From assembly GCA_030603665.1 (NCBI GenBank), contig JAUVXJ010000007.1, positions 1-64,000 of the forward strand: a stretch of DNA of 64,000 bases, read 5' to 3'. Origin of the DNA: Chloroflexota bacterium. GTDB lineage: Bacteria > Chloroflexota > Anaerolineae > UBA7937 > B3-Chlor. Numbering within the stretch: the stretch's first letter is position 1; each line of letters opens with the position of its first letter. Made by a program: the position numbers and the translations under genes. Under the pieces are notes generated by a model. The model did not search any database and had not been told where the DNA came from. It saw only the letters and a list, made by a program, of their open reading frames with translations. Shown piece by piece: positions 35,993 through 45,496 of the stretch.

Positions 35993-36853
35993 TCACGCCG
36001 GCCGCAGGGCCTTGATCGCGCTGGCCACGCTCCGCTGGGATTTGGGATCCACCACCATCAGCCAATTCTCGTAGATGGGCAGCAGCTCCTTGAACTGGGG
36101 CAGGAACTTCTTGGTCATGCTGCGCATCGCATCGCACAGCACCGATATGGAAGCCGCGTCCGTCCTGTGGGCCTGACTCTTGACGAAAGCGGCGACCGCC
36201 TCCGGATCCCCTCGCGCTCCCATGCGGACGGCGAAGCTGACCGCCCTCCTCACATCCTGGTCCTCATCGCCCAGCGCTGGTTCCACCATACGCAGGCACG
36301 TCTCCGTGTACGCTCTGTGTTTCATGGGCAAGCGGGCGATCACCGTGATACCCGCTCTCCGCACCCACTTGTTGGGATCTTCGACCAAGCGCTCCAGCAT
36401 GACCACGTATGTCTCCGGTTCTCGGCGGACCACTGGCTCCAGAGGTCTCATGGCCAGTTGATCGCAGTCCTCCCAGGTCAGGCAGGTCCGTGCCATCTGC
36501 TCTGTCGCCGGTATCACCCTGTCCGGCGCCGCCAATTCCATCGGCCCCACGAAAGTACTGGCCACGAGACGCCCTTCCCGCCCGTATTGGTCCCAGAGAA
36601 GCCTGGCCAGAGGCAGGAACTCGTCCACACGTTTGCGGGCAGCATGGCCGATCTCCTTGCCTATCTCACTCAAGGCTGGGACGGGAACCCCCAGGGCCTT
36701 GATTTCCTCGCGGACCTCAGCCTTGATCAGAGCGACGACGCCTTCGGTGGCCGGCACCTGCGACCAAAGCGCTTCCAGGGCCTCAGCCATGTCGCCGAGG
36801 CATCGTGGCTCGTATGCAGCCACAATTCGTCGGGTCTCCTCTTTCAGTTCCAC
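35993..36853 (-). CDS. DNA alkylation repair protein, AlkD-like HEAT repeat
   Basis: About 286 aa. GTG 36853 is preferred because a very strong Shine-Dalgarno (AGGAGGGGGG, complement 36861-36870) precedes it; an upstream ATG at 36904 lies almost on the transcription start. The protein is all-helical HEAT-like. It has the AlkD-family segments REIKALGVPVPALSEIGKEI, LARLLWDQYGREGRLVAS and LTWEDCDQLA, then a VRRAGITVIARLP repeat. AlkD glycosylases remove bulky cationic alkylpurines without flipping the base. The catalytic Asp and Trp cannot be confirmed by eye, so repair activity is probable rather than certain. Confidence 0.75.
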   Translation of the reverse strand: MELKEETRRIVAAYEPRCLGDMAEALEALWSQVPATEGVVALIKAEVREEIKALGVPVPALSEIGKEIGHAARKRVDEFLPLARLLWDQYGREGRLVASTFVGPMELAAPDRVIPATEQMARTCLTWEDCDQLAMRPLEPVVRREPETYVVMLERLVEDPNKWVRRAGITVIARLPMKHRAYTETCLRMVEPALGDEDQDVRRAVSFAVRMGARGDPEAVAAFVKSQAHRTDAASISVLCDAMRSMTKKFLPQFKELLPIYENWLMVVDPKSQRSVASAIKALRPA

Positions 36854-36918
36854 CTTCGCTCCCCCCTCCTCGGCTCCAACCACCGCTAGCCGCTTCCAGT
36901 GCATCGAACGCCTGTTCT

Positions 36919-36947
36919 ATGATAGCAGGGGGCCGAAAGTCTGTTAA
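36919..36947 (-). promoter_or_regulatory. promoter TTAACA-17-TATCAT for the AlkD-like gene
   Basis: On the minus strand TTAACA (complement 36942-36947), a 17-nt spacer and TATCAT (complement 36919-36924). The RNA start near 36912 gives about 59 nt of leader to the GTG at 36853. Confidence 0.6.
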
Positions 36948-37070
36948 GCTGCCACCGGAGACCGGCTACGCCGTCTACACTAGTTAGCAAACGGCCGAGC
37001 GCGGCGGGTGCGCCCGGCCATTGCCAGTGCCAAAAACATGACTCGCATCCAGGACGGGATCCGTGCCCCC

Positions 37071-38804
37071 TCAATTCACTCTCTTCTCAGCGACGGCCTC
37101 CTGAGCCATGGCGATGAACTCCTCCACCGATCGCGCTCCAAGGTTCTCCTCAGTCCTCAGGCGAACCGCCACCGCCCCGGCTTCCATCTCCCGATCTCCC
37201 ACCACCAGCATGTAAGGGATCTTCTGCAGCTGGGCGTCGCGGATCTTGGCCTGCATCCTCTCCCCGCGGGCATCCACCTCGGCGCGCAACCCTGCCGCGC
37301 GGAGCTGCGCTTCCACTCCCCTGGCGTACTCAACGTGGCGGTCGGTAATGGGGATCACTTTCGCCTGAACCGGCGCCAGCCACACGGGGAAAGCGCCTCC
37401 ATAGTGCTCGATCAGGATTCCCAGGAAGCGCTCCAGCGAGCCCAAGAGTGCCCTGTGCACCAGATAAGGCCGCGCCTCCCGGCCATCGTCCCCGATGAAG
37501 GTCAAGTCGAAGCGCTCAGCCAGGTTGAAGTCGAACTGGATGGTGGTGCACTGCCAGAGCCGCCCCAGAGCATCCTTGATGCTGATGTCTATCTTGGGCC
37601 CATAGAAAGCCCCGGCCCCTTCGTCCACCTCGTATGGTAGGCCTTCCTTCTCCAGCGCCTGGCGCAGGGCTTCCTCGGCCTGCTCCCACCTCTCTGGCTC
37701 ACCCACGTACTTCTCCGGGCGCGTGGAGAGATAGATCTCGTACTCATCGAAGCCGAAGCTGCGCCAGATGAAGAGGCTGAAGGCCAAAACCCGGTCTATC
37801 TCCTCGTCTATCTGATCGGGCGCACAGAAGACGTGAGCGTCATCCTGCGTAAAGCCACGGACCCGCATCAGGCCATGCAAGACCCCACTGCGCTCAAAGC
37901 GATACACGGTGCCCAGCTCAGCCCAGCGCAAGGGAAGCTCGCGATAGCTGCGCAGCCTATTCTTGTACATATTGATGTGGAAGGGACAGTTCATGGGCTT
38001 GAGGAAGTACTCCTGGCCCTCTATGTCCATCGGCGAGTACATCAACTCTCGATAGAAATCAAGATGCCCGCTATCCTCCCACAACTGCGCACGGCCGATG
38101 TGTGGCGAGTAGACCACATCGTAGCCCGCCCTGTAGTGCTCCTGCCTCCAGAAATCCTCTATTACGGTGCGGATCATGCCGCCCTTGGGATGCCAATGCA
38201 CCAGACCTGCGCCGGCTTCCTCGTGCACGCTGTACAGCTCCAGCTCCCTTCCCAACCGGCGGTGATCCCGCTTCTCGAGTTCCTCTAGTTTGTCAAGATA
38301 TGCCTTGAGGTCTTTGCGTGAAGACCAGGCCGTGCCGTAGATACGCTGTAGCATGGGCCGTTTCTCGTCGCCCCTCCAGTAGGCCCCGGCTACCTTCAGC
38401 AGCTTGAACGCCTTCGGGCCCAGCTGCCCGCTATTCTCGATGTGCGGGCCCCGACACAAATCCGTGAACTCACCTTGCGTATAGACGGAGATCACCTCAT
38501 CCTCGGGCATCTCAGCGATGAGCTCCAGCTTGTACGGCTGATCGGCGAACACTTCCTCCGCCTCATCGCGAGAGATCTCCCTTCGCTCGAAGGGGTGGCG
38601 CGCCTTGATGATCTCTCTCATGCGGCCTTCGATAGTCTCCAGATCTTCAGGCGTCAAAGGCCGAGGCAGATCAAAGTCGTAGTAGAACCCGTTCTCTATG
38701 GACGGTCCTATGGCGAACTTGGCACCTGGAAACTGGTGCAATACCGACTCCGCCATGATGTGTGAGGCCGAATGCCTCAGTTTCTCCAACTTCTCTTCCG
38801 ACAT
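37071..38804 (-). CDS. thrS: threonyl-tRNA synthetase (TGS-less)
   Basis: About 577 aa from ATG 38804 with an AGGAGAGG Shine-Dalgarno. It begins directly at the second editing/additional domain (KLEKLRHSASHIMAESVLHQ, with the HxxxH zinc-like motif), so the N-terminal TGS domain of long ThrRS (about 60 aa) is absent. Class II motifs follow: motif 2 TVYRFERSGVLHGLMRVRGF, zinc ligands in PMNCPFH, and motif 3 LVHRALLGSLERF. The anticodon-binding domain closes the protein. It is the second gene behind a T-box leader whose specifier is a threonine codon, so expression should rise when tRNA-Thr is uncharged. Confidence 0.95.
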   Translation of the reverse strand: MSEEKLEKLRHSASHIMAESVLHQFPGAKFAIGPSIENGFYYDFDLPRPLTPEDLETIEGRMREIIKARHPFERREISRDEAEEVFADQPYKLELIAEMPEDEVISVYTQGEFTDLCRGPHIENSGQLGPKAFKLLKVAGAYWRGDEKRPMLQRIYGTAWSSRKDLKAYLDKLEELEKRDHRRLGRELELYSVHEEAGAGLVHWHPKGGMIRTVIEDFWRQEHYRAGYDVVYSPHIGRAQLWEDSGHLDFYRELMYSPMDIEGQEYFLKPMNCPFHINMYKNRLRSYRELPLRWAELGTVYRFERSGVLHGLMRVRGFTQDDAHVFCAPDQIDEEIDRVLAFSLFIWRSFGFDEYEIYLSTRPEKYVGEPERWEQAEEALRQALEKEGLPYEVDEGAGAFYGPKIDISIKDALGRLWQCTTIQFDFNLAERFDLTFIGDDGREARPYLVHRALLGSLERFLGILIEHYGGAFPVWLAPVQAKVIPITDRHVEYARGVEAQLRAAGLRAEVDARGERMQAKIRDAQLQKIPYMLVVGDREMEAGAVAVRLRTEENLGARSVEEFIAMAQEAVAEKRVN

Positions 38805-38876
38805 GATCACCTCTCCTTATCGACACCAATACAGTCGTCTCCGCCAGGCTCCTGCGGCAGAATCTGCCCGCTCGCG

Positions 38877-39818
38877 CTAGCCACTGCCGCCGCCACTGGG
38901 CACCTGCGCTGTCGACTCGGGGTCCAAGCCTCTTGCCTGCGCAAACCTGGTCAATACAACGCCCCCCAACACAATCCCTGCACCGACTGCCTGCAAAGCC
39001 GTGAGCCTCTCTCCCAAGGCGGTCAGGGCTATTAGTATCGCCACAGGAGGTATCAGGTTGTTATAGATGACCGTTCTGCTGGCCCCTATCTCTCCGATAC
39101 TCTTGAACCAGATGACGTAGGCTACGGTAGCCGCTGGCACTACGCTGAAGGCCAGAGCCAGCCACGTTACCGGAGACAAATGCGACCACTCCTGTGCCGC
39201 CATCTCCGGCACAGAGACAATCACAAGAAACAGACTCCCGCACAGCATCGACACACTCATCATCCTCAGAGCCGAGTACTTCGCCAAGAGCCGCCTGGAC
39301 AGCACTGCGCTCGCGCCCGACAGGGCGGCGGCGATGAGGGTCATCGCATCCCCGCGCACGCTACTCCAGGCCAACTGAAAGCCGGTGCCGCCACCTCGAA
39401 TCGCCAGCGCCACTCCGATGAAGGACAACGACATGCCTACAATCTGCAAGGGTACGATCCTCTCCTGCCCTGAGGCCGCCGCGAACATGGCTGTCCACGC
39501 GGGGATGGTCGCTAGCATCAGAGAGGAGTTCGAGGCCGTGGTGTACTTCAACCCGACAGTAAAGAACACCTGATAAGCTCCAATTGCTGTCAGGCCCACC
39601 AGCAGGGTCCTCACCCAGTCCTCCCTCCTGATCGCAGGCTTACCTTCCGCGACCCACGCCCAGACCAGGAGTATGGCCGAGGCGGCGGCGAAGCGAACAG
39701 AGGCCAAGGCCAAGGGTCCTATCTCGCGCAAAGCATACTTGACCACGCTGAAACTGGCTGCCCAGATCACCACCACGGACAGCACGAGCAGATCAGTCCG
39801 GCTTAGCCGTCCTCTCAT
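38877..39818 (-). CDS. EamA/DMT-family transporter, predicted threonine or related amino-acid transporter
   Basis: 313 aa with ten hydrophobic segments in two EamA repeats (VIWAASFSVVKYALREIGPL in the first, SGASAVLSRRLLAKYSA in the second). Members export or import amino acids, nucleosides and other metabolites. The gene is the first after the threonine T-box and 72 bp upstream of thrS. Control by uncharged tRNA-Thr argues that it moves threonine or a precursor into the cell, although many EamA proteins are exporters. Specificity is inferred only from regulation. Confidence 0.85.
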   Translation of the reverse strand: MRGRLSRTDLLVLSVVVIWAASFSVVKYALREIGPLALASVRFAAASAILLVWAWVAEGKPAIRREDWVRTLLVGLTAIGAYQVFFTVGLKYTTASNSSLMLATIPAWTAMFAAASGQERIVPLQIVGMSLSFIGVALAIRGGGTGFQLAWSSVRGDAMTLIAAALSGASAVLSRRLLAKYSALRMMSVSMLCGSLFLVIVSVPEMAAQEWSHLSPVTWLALAFSVVPAATVAYVIWFKSIGEIGASRTVIYNNLIPPVAILIALTALGERLTALQAVGAGIVLGGVVLTRFAQARGLDPESTAQVPSGGGSG

Positions 39819-39833
39819 CCGCCAATCTCTCCC

Positions 39834-40092
39834 TTACAAACAACAACCTCTCGCCATCTGGGGCGAGAGGTTTCCCGCGGTTCCACCCAATTTCGGCGAC
39901 AGTCTCCCACCGCCCTCGTCTTGGCCAATAACGGACGCCTCCGAGGCACCATACTCGGGGCAACTCTGTGCCCTTTTCCGGAGCCAGGCTCCCGGGTGGT
40001 TTTCCCTGAGGCCTCCCGTTGGGGGGGCTTCCAGTCACTAACCCCCTCCTCCCTGCCGACAAACCCTCAGGTACTCGTCCCGTTCATCGCCT
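39834..40092 (-). promoter_or_regulatory. T-box riboswitch, threonine specifier (ACC)
   Basis: On the minus strand the T-box core GGGTGGAACCGCGG (complement 39875-39888) is followed by the terminator hairpin CCTCTCGCC/GGCGAGAGG (39847-39870) and TTGTTGTTTG. Upstream, Stem I can be drawn: CCTGAGG (complement 40065-40071) pairs with CCTCAGG (complement 40005-40011), and CGGG (40079-40082) pairs with CCCG below. The AGTA of the S-turn sits at 40072-40075. The opposite side of this loop reads GAAA-ACC-A, giving ACC (complement 39998-40000), a threonine codon, as specifier. This matches thrS downstream. Mechanism: transcriptional antitermination when uncharged tRNA-Thr binds. Confidence 0.9.
39836..39870 (-). 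terminator. T-box regulatory terminator
   Basis: A 9-bp GC-rich stem (complement 39862-39870 with 39847-39855), a 6-nt loop and a T-rich tail on the minus strand. It is mutually exclusive with the antiterminator formed by the T-box core just upstream. Confidence 0.85.
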
Positions 40093-40106
40093 TTCGATTT
40101 ATGAAG

Positions 40107-40125
40107 GCCGGCATCGAGCGCCGGC
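40107..40125. terminator. short GC hairpin between tRNA-Val and the T-box
   Basis: GCCGGC (40107-40112) pairs with GCCGGC (40120-40125) around a 7-nt loop, 10 bases past the tRNA 3' end on the minus strand. No T-run follows. It may be a weak terminator or a processing element for the tRNA. Confidence 0.45.
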
Positions 40126-40134
40126 GTTTCTCAG

Positions 40135-40208
<74 letters not shown>

Positions 40209-40219
40209 AAGTCGTTCTC

Positions 40220-40248
40220 ATTATAGCACCGAAGTGGTCCAGTGGCAA
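40220..40248 (-). promoter_or_regulatory. promoter TTGCCA-17-TATAAT for tRNA-Val (and possibly the T-box operon)
   Basis: On the minus strand TTGCCA (complement 40243-40248), a 17-nt spacer ending in TGC, and TATAAT (complement 40220-40225). The RNA start near 40213 is 5 nt before the mature tRNA. I find no separate promoter between the tRNA and the T-box. Confidence 0.75.
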
Positions 40249-40452
40249 GTGGCTTTCTGCGGGGACCAGGTCATGCGTCTCGCGCAGAGGTGCGTGGGCT
40301 TGACTTCGGGCTACGCCCGTCGGATACTCTGAGCGGAACCGATCCGGCGCGGTCGGGCCAGGAGAGAGGCACGCGTTGGACCGGAGTTCACTAATCCAGC
40401 GTGTCAGAGGTGGCGGCGCTTCGCTCCTCGAACATCTTTCGGAGGTCACCAA

Positions 40453-41601
40453 ATGGAGGCACTAGTCAAGGCAGACGTATTCCCGGCAACTCAGCAGTAC
40501 ACCTATCTAAACGCGGCATCCGTCGCCCCGATGTCAAAGATGACAGCGAAGGCCACCCTCGACTGGCAGGAGGATCTGGCTCTCCGCGGTACGGTCCACT
40601 TCGACGAGGAGGCCGAGACCAGAGTCTTCGACTCGCTGCGCGAGGTGGGGGCTCGTCTACTGGGAGCGCGCCCAGACGAGATCGCCGGCGCTTCCAACGC
40701 CTCCGAATCGCTGTGCTCCATGGCTTGGGCACTGAGTCCAGGACCGGAGCAGAACGTAGTGAGTTCCCGGATCGAGTTCCCCAGTGTGGTTTATCCGTGG
40801 CTGAGAGTGGCGCGCACTACCGGCTGCCAGGTGCGCCTCACCAAGGATGAGAATCACGTCATCAATCCCGACGAGCTACTTGGCCTCATCGATGACCGGA
40901 CCTCGGCGGTCTGCATCAGCCACGTCCAGTATTCCACAGGACAACGCCTGGATCTGAGAGCGCTGGCCGATGTGGCCCACCGACATGGAGCGCTCCTCAT
41001 CGTCGATGCGACCCAATCCGCGGGCGCGGTGCCCATCGACGTGGTCGCTGACGACGTGGACATCCTGGTGACATCAGGGTACAAGTGGCTCTGCGGACCC
41101 TTCGGCGCCGCCATGATGTTCGTGCGCCGTGAACTCCACGACGATTTGGAACCGGGCCTGGTGGGCTGGCGGAGCACCTCGACGGTCTTCGATTTCCAGG
41201 CCGACGCACTTGAGTGGGCACCAAGCGCCAGTCGCTTCGAATTCGGCACCCTAGCCTACGGCTGTACCATCGGCATGATGACAGCCATTGAGCACCTGCT
41301 GGAGATCGGCATAGACCAGATCCACAGCTACAACCTGGCGCTCGCCGGGCAATTGACGGAAGGCCTCGCTAGCCAGGGTGCTGAGTTCGTGACACCGGCG
41401 ATGGACGATTTGCGGTCTTCTATCGTCACCGCTCGCTTCCCTGGGCACGACCAGGCCCGAGTTGCGCAGCTTCTAAACGAAGAGGGAGTGGTGGTCTCGC
41501 CGCGCATCGGTGCAGTGCGATTCGCACCGCACGTCTACAATACCGCGGGAGACATCGCGCGCGCTCTTGACGTCCTGAAGGACATACTGGAAAGGAACTG
41601 A
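40453..41601 (+). CDS. class V aminotransferase / cysteine desulfurase-fold PLP enzyme
   Basis: 382 aa with a GGAGG Shine-Dalgarno. Fold-type I PLP motifs: YLNAASVAPMS near the N-terminus, GASNASESLCSMAWAL (phosphate loop), LIVDATQSAGAVPID with the PLP-binding Asp, and the Schiff-base lysine in TSGYKWLCGP. The overall layout resembles isopenicillin-N epimerase/selenocysteine-lyase-like members of class V. Substrate is not predictable. It converges on the ThDP enzyme gene across a 94-bp gap and appears to be a single-gene unit. Confidence 0.85.
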   Translation: MEALVKADVFPATQQYTYLNAASVAPMSKMTAKATLDWQEDLALRGTVHFDEEAETRVFDSLREVGARLLGARPDEIAGASNASESLCSMAWALSPGPEQNVVSSRIEFPSVVYPWLRVARTTGCQVRLTKDENHVINPDELLGLIDDRTSAVCISHVQYSTGQRLDLRALADVAHRHGALLIVDATQSAGAVPIDVVADDVDILVTSGYKWLCGPFGAAMMFVRRELHDDLEPGLVGWRSTSTVFDFQADALEWAPSASRFEFGTLAYGCTIGMMTAIEHLLEIGIDQIHSYNLALAGQLTEGLASQGAEFVTPAMDDLRSSIVTARFPGHDQARVAQLLNEEGVVVSPRIGAVRFAPHVYNTAGDIARALDVLKDILERN

Positions 41602-41695
41602 GCCGAGGGCTTCCTCCCCTAGGCGATGCTCTCGCCGGGGTGGGATGGCGATTTGCACAGCGACAGGTCGGCCTTCCGCATGGCTGGAGCGCGAC

Positions 41696-43381
41696 TCACG
41701 CCTGTCTGCCCTTCAGCCACTCCGCAGGTGCTGGATGGGGGAAGTCGTACCCGCAGATTACATCCACGATGACGGGAGCATCGGATTCCAGCGCTCTGTT
41801 CAGCGCAGCTTTCAGCTCTGACGCCTGCTCGACCCTGATGCCCACGGCTCCGAAGCTTTCTGCAAACTTCACGAAATCCGGACTCCTCAGCTCGGTGCCG
41901 ATGGTGCGCCCATAGTCCTGCGACTGAAGTGCGTGTATCATCCCATACCGGCTGTCGTTGAGAATCACGATCACGACGTTGGTCCCCGCCTCCAGGGCGG
42001 TGCCAAAGTCGCCGCACGACATCAAGAAGGCACCATCCCCCGTGATGCCCACCACCTGCCTATCCGGATAGGCCAGCTTGGCGGCGATGGACCCCGGCAC
42101 TGCGAAGCCCATGGCTCCCCACTTGCCCGGGCCCACGAAGGTCTGCCTGCCGTGCAGGTCAAAGAACCAGGATGCCCACACGCCATGGTTTCCGATGTCT
42201 CCCACGACCAGTGCATCGTCGTCAAGGAGGGAAACAAGCTCCTTCAGAGCCAGGCCGAAATGTAAGGGCCTCTGGCCACGCCATTCTTCCACCTGCTGAT
42301 CTAAGCCAGTTCGCAACAACTCCTTGGACTCCATGATCTGCTGCACGGCCCAGGTGCTGGGCGTCCCCTTGTTCTCGCTCAGTCGGTCCGCAAGCGTCGA
42401 CAGCAGTGCCTTGTTGTCGACTGAGGCACTAATGGTGGCCTGGTCCGAAAGGTCCTCCTCCCCGGCCGGCGTCAGATAGGCGTAGGCTGCAGGCGCGTGC
42501 TGATCCAGGATTTCGGCAGCCGCTGTGCCAGCGCGCATGCCCACCACCAGGAATGCGTCTGCCTTCTGCAGGAGCTGAAAGGGGAGCGGATTGTGCGGAA
42601 AGGTATCAAGAGAACCGACGGAGAGCGCATGGTGAGCCGGGACGACACCAAGGCCGTTGCGTGGACAAGTGACGGCAGCCCCCAGCAACTCGGCAAGCGC
42701 GATCAATTCAGTCTCAGCGCCCGACCCCCGCACACCGACACCTGCGCAGATCATGGGTCGTTCAGCGTTGAGCAGCATCTCTGCCAGCCGGTCCACGATG
42801 CCTTCATCCAGCGCATTTGCGGCGGTCGATCTCTTCGCATAGCCCCAGACCTCTGCAGGCGGCTCCTGCAGCAGATCATCAGGCAGATCGATGTGGACAG
42901 GTCCCGGCCGCCCACTGGTAGCGATGGAAAAGGCCTCTGCTATGATCCTGGGGATGTCCTCCGCTTCATCTACGCGCACGGACCACTTAGTGACATCGCC
43001 GAAAGCTCGATGCAGGAAGTCCGCACTATCAAGGCCATGAAAGACACCTTTCTTCGCCTGCCTGGCCACGGTCCCCGAGATATGGATCACAGGCGATGCC
43101 GCAGCATACGCCTGTGCCACCCCCGTCATGGAGTTCGTGGCCCCGGGCCCCGCGGTGACCAGGCACACCCCCGGCCCTCCAGTGAGCCTTCCATACATGT
43201 CTGCCATCAGGGCAGCGTTGTTCTCGTGCTTGCAGATTAGGTATCTGATCTCCGGGGCATCGATCAGTGCATCGCAGATGGCGTGAATGTGCGAGCCCGC
43301 CAAGCCGAAGACGGTGTCTACTTCCTCTGCCTTCAACGCTTCGACCACTGCCTGACCCGCGCTCTTCTTCGCTCTTCCCAT
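41696..43381 (-). CDS. thiamine-diphosphate enzyme, acetolactate synthase large-subunit-like
   Basis: 561 aa from ATG 43381 with an AGAGGT Shine-Dalgarno; the open frame extends further up but without homology. The ThDP-activating glutamate is in LICKHENNAALMADMYGR. The C-terminal ThDP/Mg motif is GDGAFLMSCGDFGTALEAG, ending in LND. A central FAD/NAD-like domain (PMICAGVGVRGSGAETELI) is present. The family includes acetolactate synthase, sulfoacetaldehyde acetyltransferase, benzoylformate decarboxylase and others. No ilvN neighbour exists, so a catabolic 2-oxoacid decarboxylase or ligase is more likely than branched-chain amino acid synthesis. Confidence 0.85.
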   Translation of the reverse strand: MGRAKKSAGQAVVEALKAEEVDTVFGLAGSHIHAICDALIDAPEIRYLICKHENNAALMADMYGRLTGGPGVCLVTAGPGATNSMTGVAQAYAAASPVIHISGTVARQAKKGVFHGLDSADFLHRAFGDVTKWSVRVDEAEDIPRIIAEAFSIATSGRPGPVHIDLPDDLLQEPPAEVWGYAKRSTAANALDEGIVDRLAEMLLNAERPMICAGVGVRGSGAETELIALAELLGAAVTCPRNGLGVVPAHHALSVGSLDTFPHNPLPFQLLQKADAFLVVGMRAGTAAAEILDQHAPAAYAYLTPAGEEDLSDQATISASVDNKALLSTLADRLSENKGTPSTWAVQQIMESKELLRTGLDQQVEEWRGQRPLHFGLALKELVSLLDDDALVVGDIGNHGVWASWFFDLHGRQTFVGPGKWGAMGFAVPGSIAAKLAYPDRQVVGITGDGAFLMSCGDFGTALEAGTNVVIVILNDSRYGMIHALQSQDYGRTIGTELRSPDFVKFAESFGAVGIRVEQASELKAALNRALESDAPVIVDVICGYDFPHPAPAEWLKGRQA

Positions 43382-43808
43382 GATCACCTCTTGGCACAAT
43401 GGAGTTTGCGTAGAACGACTATCGCTATCCTGGGCAAGAGGGCACTTGACCCCTCCATTCAGCGGTGCTGCCTGCACCGATGCTTTGCCCGCGACTACCG
43501 TGGCAGCAACCCTCGGACAGAGTAGCACAATCTATGCCGGAATACGAGTTGCATGGTCAACGCATCAGGCGAAGATTGGTGTTCGGGCCCATCAGGAGGC
43601 CTGCTACGCCAAGCCGCGCTGCCGCCGTCAGTCCCCGGGGTTCAGAGGTCACTTGTGATGGTGCAGTGGCCACCCAACCATCAACACAGCTCGGTCATCA
43701 AACAAGGAGGATACCAACGGGACGGGGCAATCCGGATCGGCCTCTGGGGGCGGAAGCAGTACGTCCGCACCGGGGAGGAAGCTGGCCGCTGCTGACCCGC
43801 TCGAAGAG
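43382..43808. other. intergenic, no gene recognised
   Basis: The stretch lies between the start of the ThDP enzyme gene and the end of the kinase gene. A weak minus-strand promoter-like pair (TTGACC, complement 43555-43560, with CATAGA 18 nt later) may serve the ThDP gene. An AAGGAGG at about 43704 on the plus strand is not followed by a usable start codon. Confidence 0.4.
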
Positions 43809-45365
43809 TCAGTCCTGCGATTCGAGCCTTGTGGAGACCTCGTGCATCAGATCCTTGAGCTGAGGATAGCTCGCCACGTACTTCTGGAAGTAGAAGTCAT
43901 ACACCTCCTTCATGGAAGGGTCGGGCTCAACTTTGGTCTCGACTCGCACCATCTGCTCCGCCGCTTCAGCCAGGCTCGAATAGTGGCCAGAACCCACGGC
44001 GGCACAGATGGCGGAGCCCAGCGTCATCGCCTCCTGGACCTCTGGGATGAAGATGGGGAGTTGACACACATCGGCATGGATCTGCATCCAGAGCTCGCTC
44101 TTGGTGCCCCCGCCACATGCGTACATCTCCGTGCACTCGAAGCCAGCGTTTGCCAGATCCTCCAGGATGTGGCGCGTTCCGTAGGCCGTCCCTTCGTAGA
44201 TCGCCCTGAAGACGTGAGCCCTGCTATGCTTCAGGCTGAGGCCCCACACCACACCCCTCGCCAGCGGGTCTCTCAGCGGAGATCGGTTGCCCTGCCAGTA
44301 GTCGAGCAGCACCAGACCCTCGGACCCTGGAGGTATAGCCGAGGCATCCTTGTCCAGGATCTCATACGCGCTTGTGTCTCGCTCCGATGCTTCCAGCTGC
44401 TCGCGGTAGGCGAATTGATCAACGAACCACTTGACAATGGACCCTGTCGAAACCTGGCCCCCTTCCAGTATCCACAGCCCAGGGACGACAGCGTCTGGAT
44501 ATGGTCCCCACGACATGGAGTCAAAGAGCGCTTCCTCACTTACAGCCAGGTGACACGTCGACGAGCCAGTGATTAGCGCAAGGCGGCCAGGCCGGAGCGT
44601 GTCTAGGCCGATGCTACCGGCGTACGCGTCTATGGCTCCCTGGATCACCTGAGTAGTCGGGGAAAGGCCCAACGTCTCGGCTACTGACGGCAACAGCGGA
44701 CCCACGGCCTCAGCCACCGGCAATATCTCCGCAGGCCACCTATCGTGGAGATCCTCCACCCCCAGTTGGCGCAGGAGATCCGGCGACCATCCACCCTCCG
44801 GCGTGGCATAGTTCCATTTGCAGGTGACGTTGTTCATGCAGCCCACCCAGCGTCCCGTGAGCTTGTAGTTGAGCCAGTCGATACTCTCTACGATCTTGTC
44901 GGCCTGCCCGTACACCTCTGGCTCGTTCTCCTTAATCCACATCGCCTTAGGAATCATCCACTCCGGCGACTCTATGTTACCCACATACCTCAGAATGGGG
45001 TCGTGGGTGGCGGTCACCCGGTTCGCCTGATCGTGAGCGCGAACGTCCATCCACAGCAGGGCAGGTCGGAGAGGTTCACCTCCGGCGTCGATTGCCACCA
45101 CCGTGCACGAAGCGTTGTCCAGGCTCAGCGCGACAATCTCCGAAGGTTCTACACCACTTCTCTTCACGCACTCGCGGACGGTAGTCACCAGTGCATCCCA
45201 CCACTGCCCTGGGTCTTGCTCCGCCCAACCGGGTCTGGGATGCCGCACTGGATACTCGCGAGTGACAAAGACCAGTGGCCGCCCCTCGAGGTCGAACAGG
45301 CCCGCCCGAAGGCTCTGTGTGCCAATATCGATACCGAAAACGTACGGCGGTGTGGGATCCGTCAT
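43809..45365 (-). CDS. FGGY-family carbohydrate kinase
   Basis: About 518 aa. ATG 45365 is preferred (AGGAG 6 nt upstream) over ATG 45371, which abuts the Shine-Dalgarno. The N-terminal ATPase fold motif is FGIDIGTQSLRAGLFD. The substrate domain has ALSLDNASCTVVAID, and the C-terminal ATP site has YACGGGTKSELWMQIHADV followed by EAMTLGSAICAAVG. FGGY kinases phosphorylate sugars or polyols such as ribulose, xylulose or glycerol. The sequence looks nearer to the ribulokinase/YpCarbK side than to glycerol kinase. No sugar isomerase or transporter is adjacent, so the substrate is open. Confidence 0.88.
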   Translation of the reverse strand: MTDPTPPYVFGIDIGTQSLRAGLFDLEGRPLVFVTREYPVRHPRPGWAEQDPGQWWDALVTTVRECVKRSGVEPSEIVALSLDNASCTVVAIDAGGEPLRPALLWMDVRAHDQANRVTATHDPILRYVGNIESPEWMIPKAMWIKENEPEVYGQADKIVESIDWLNYKLTGRWVGCMNNVTCKWNYATPEGGWSPDLLRQLGVEDLHDRWPAEILPVAEAVGPLLPSVAETLGLSPTTQVIQGAIDAYAGSIGLDTLRPGRLALITGSSTCHLAVSEEALFDSMSWGPYPDAVVPGLWILEGGQVSTGSIVKWFVDQFAYREQLEASERDTSAYEILDKDASAIPPGSEGLVLLDYWQGNRSPLRDPLARGVVWGLSLKHSRAHVFRAIYEGTAYGTRHILEDLANAGFECTEMYACGGGTKSELWMQIHADVCQLPIFIPEVQEAMTLGSAICAAVGSGHYSSLAEAAEQMVRVETKVEPDPSMKEVYDFYFQKYVASYPQLKDLMHEVSTRLESQD

Positions 45366-45496
45366 CTCCATCTCCTCAGGAGTTCAGTTGTGCCGCCAAA
45401 CCGTCCAGGGTCGAGCACGGCGAGGTGAGCAGGCTAAGAAGGCTTGGAGTACTCCATCCCATTGGCGTCGAAGACCCGATAGCCAATGTCCAGGTG

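Noticed and set aside
35957-36889. 310-codon plus-strand open frame
   Set aside because: Antisense to the AlkD-like gene, which has a promoter, a strong Shine-Dalgarno and family motifs.
41696-43381. Acetolactate synthase ilvB for branched-chain amino acid synthesis
   Set aside because: No regulatory subunit or ilv genes are adjacent, and the family has many other activities.
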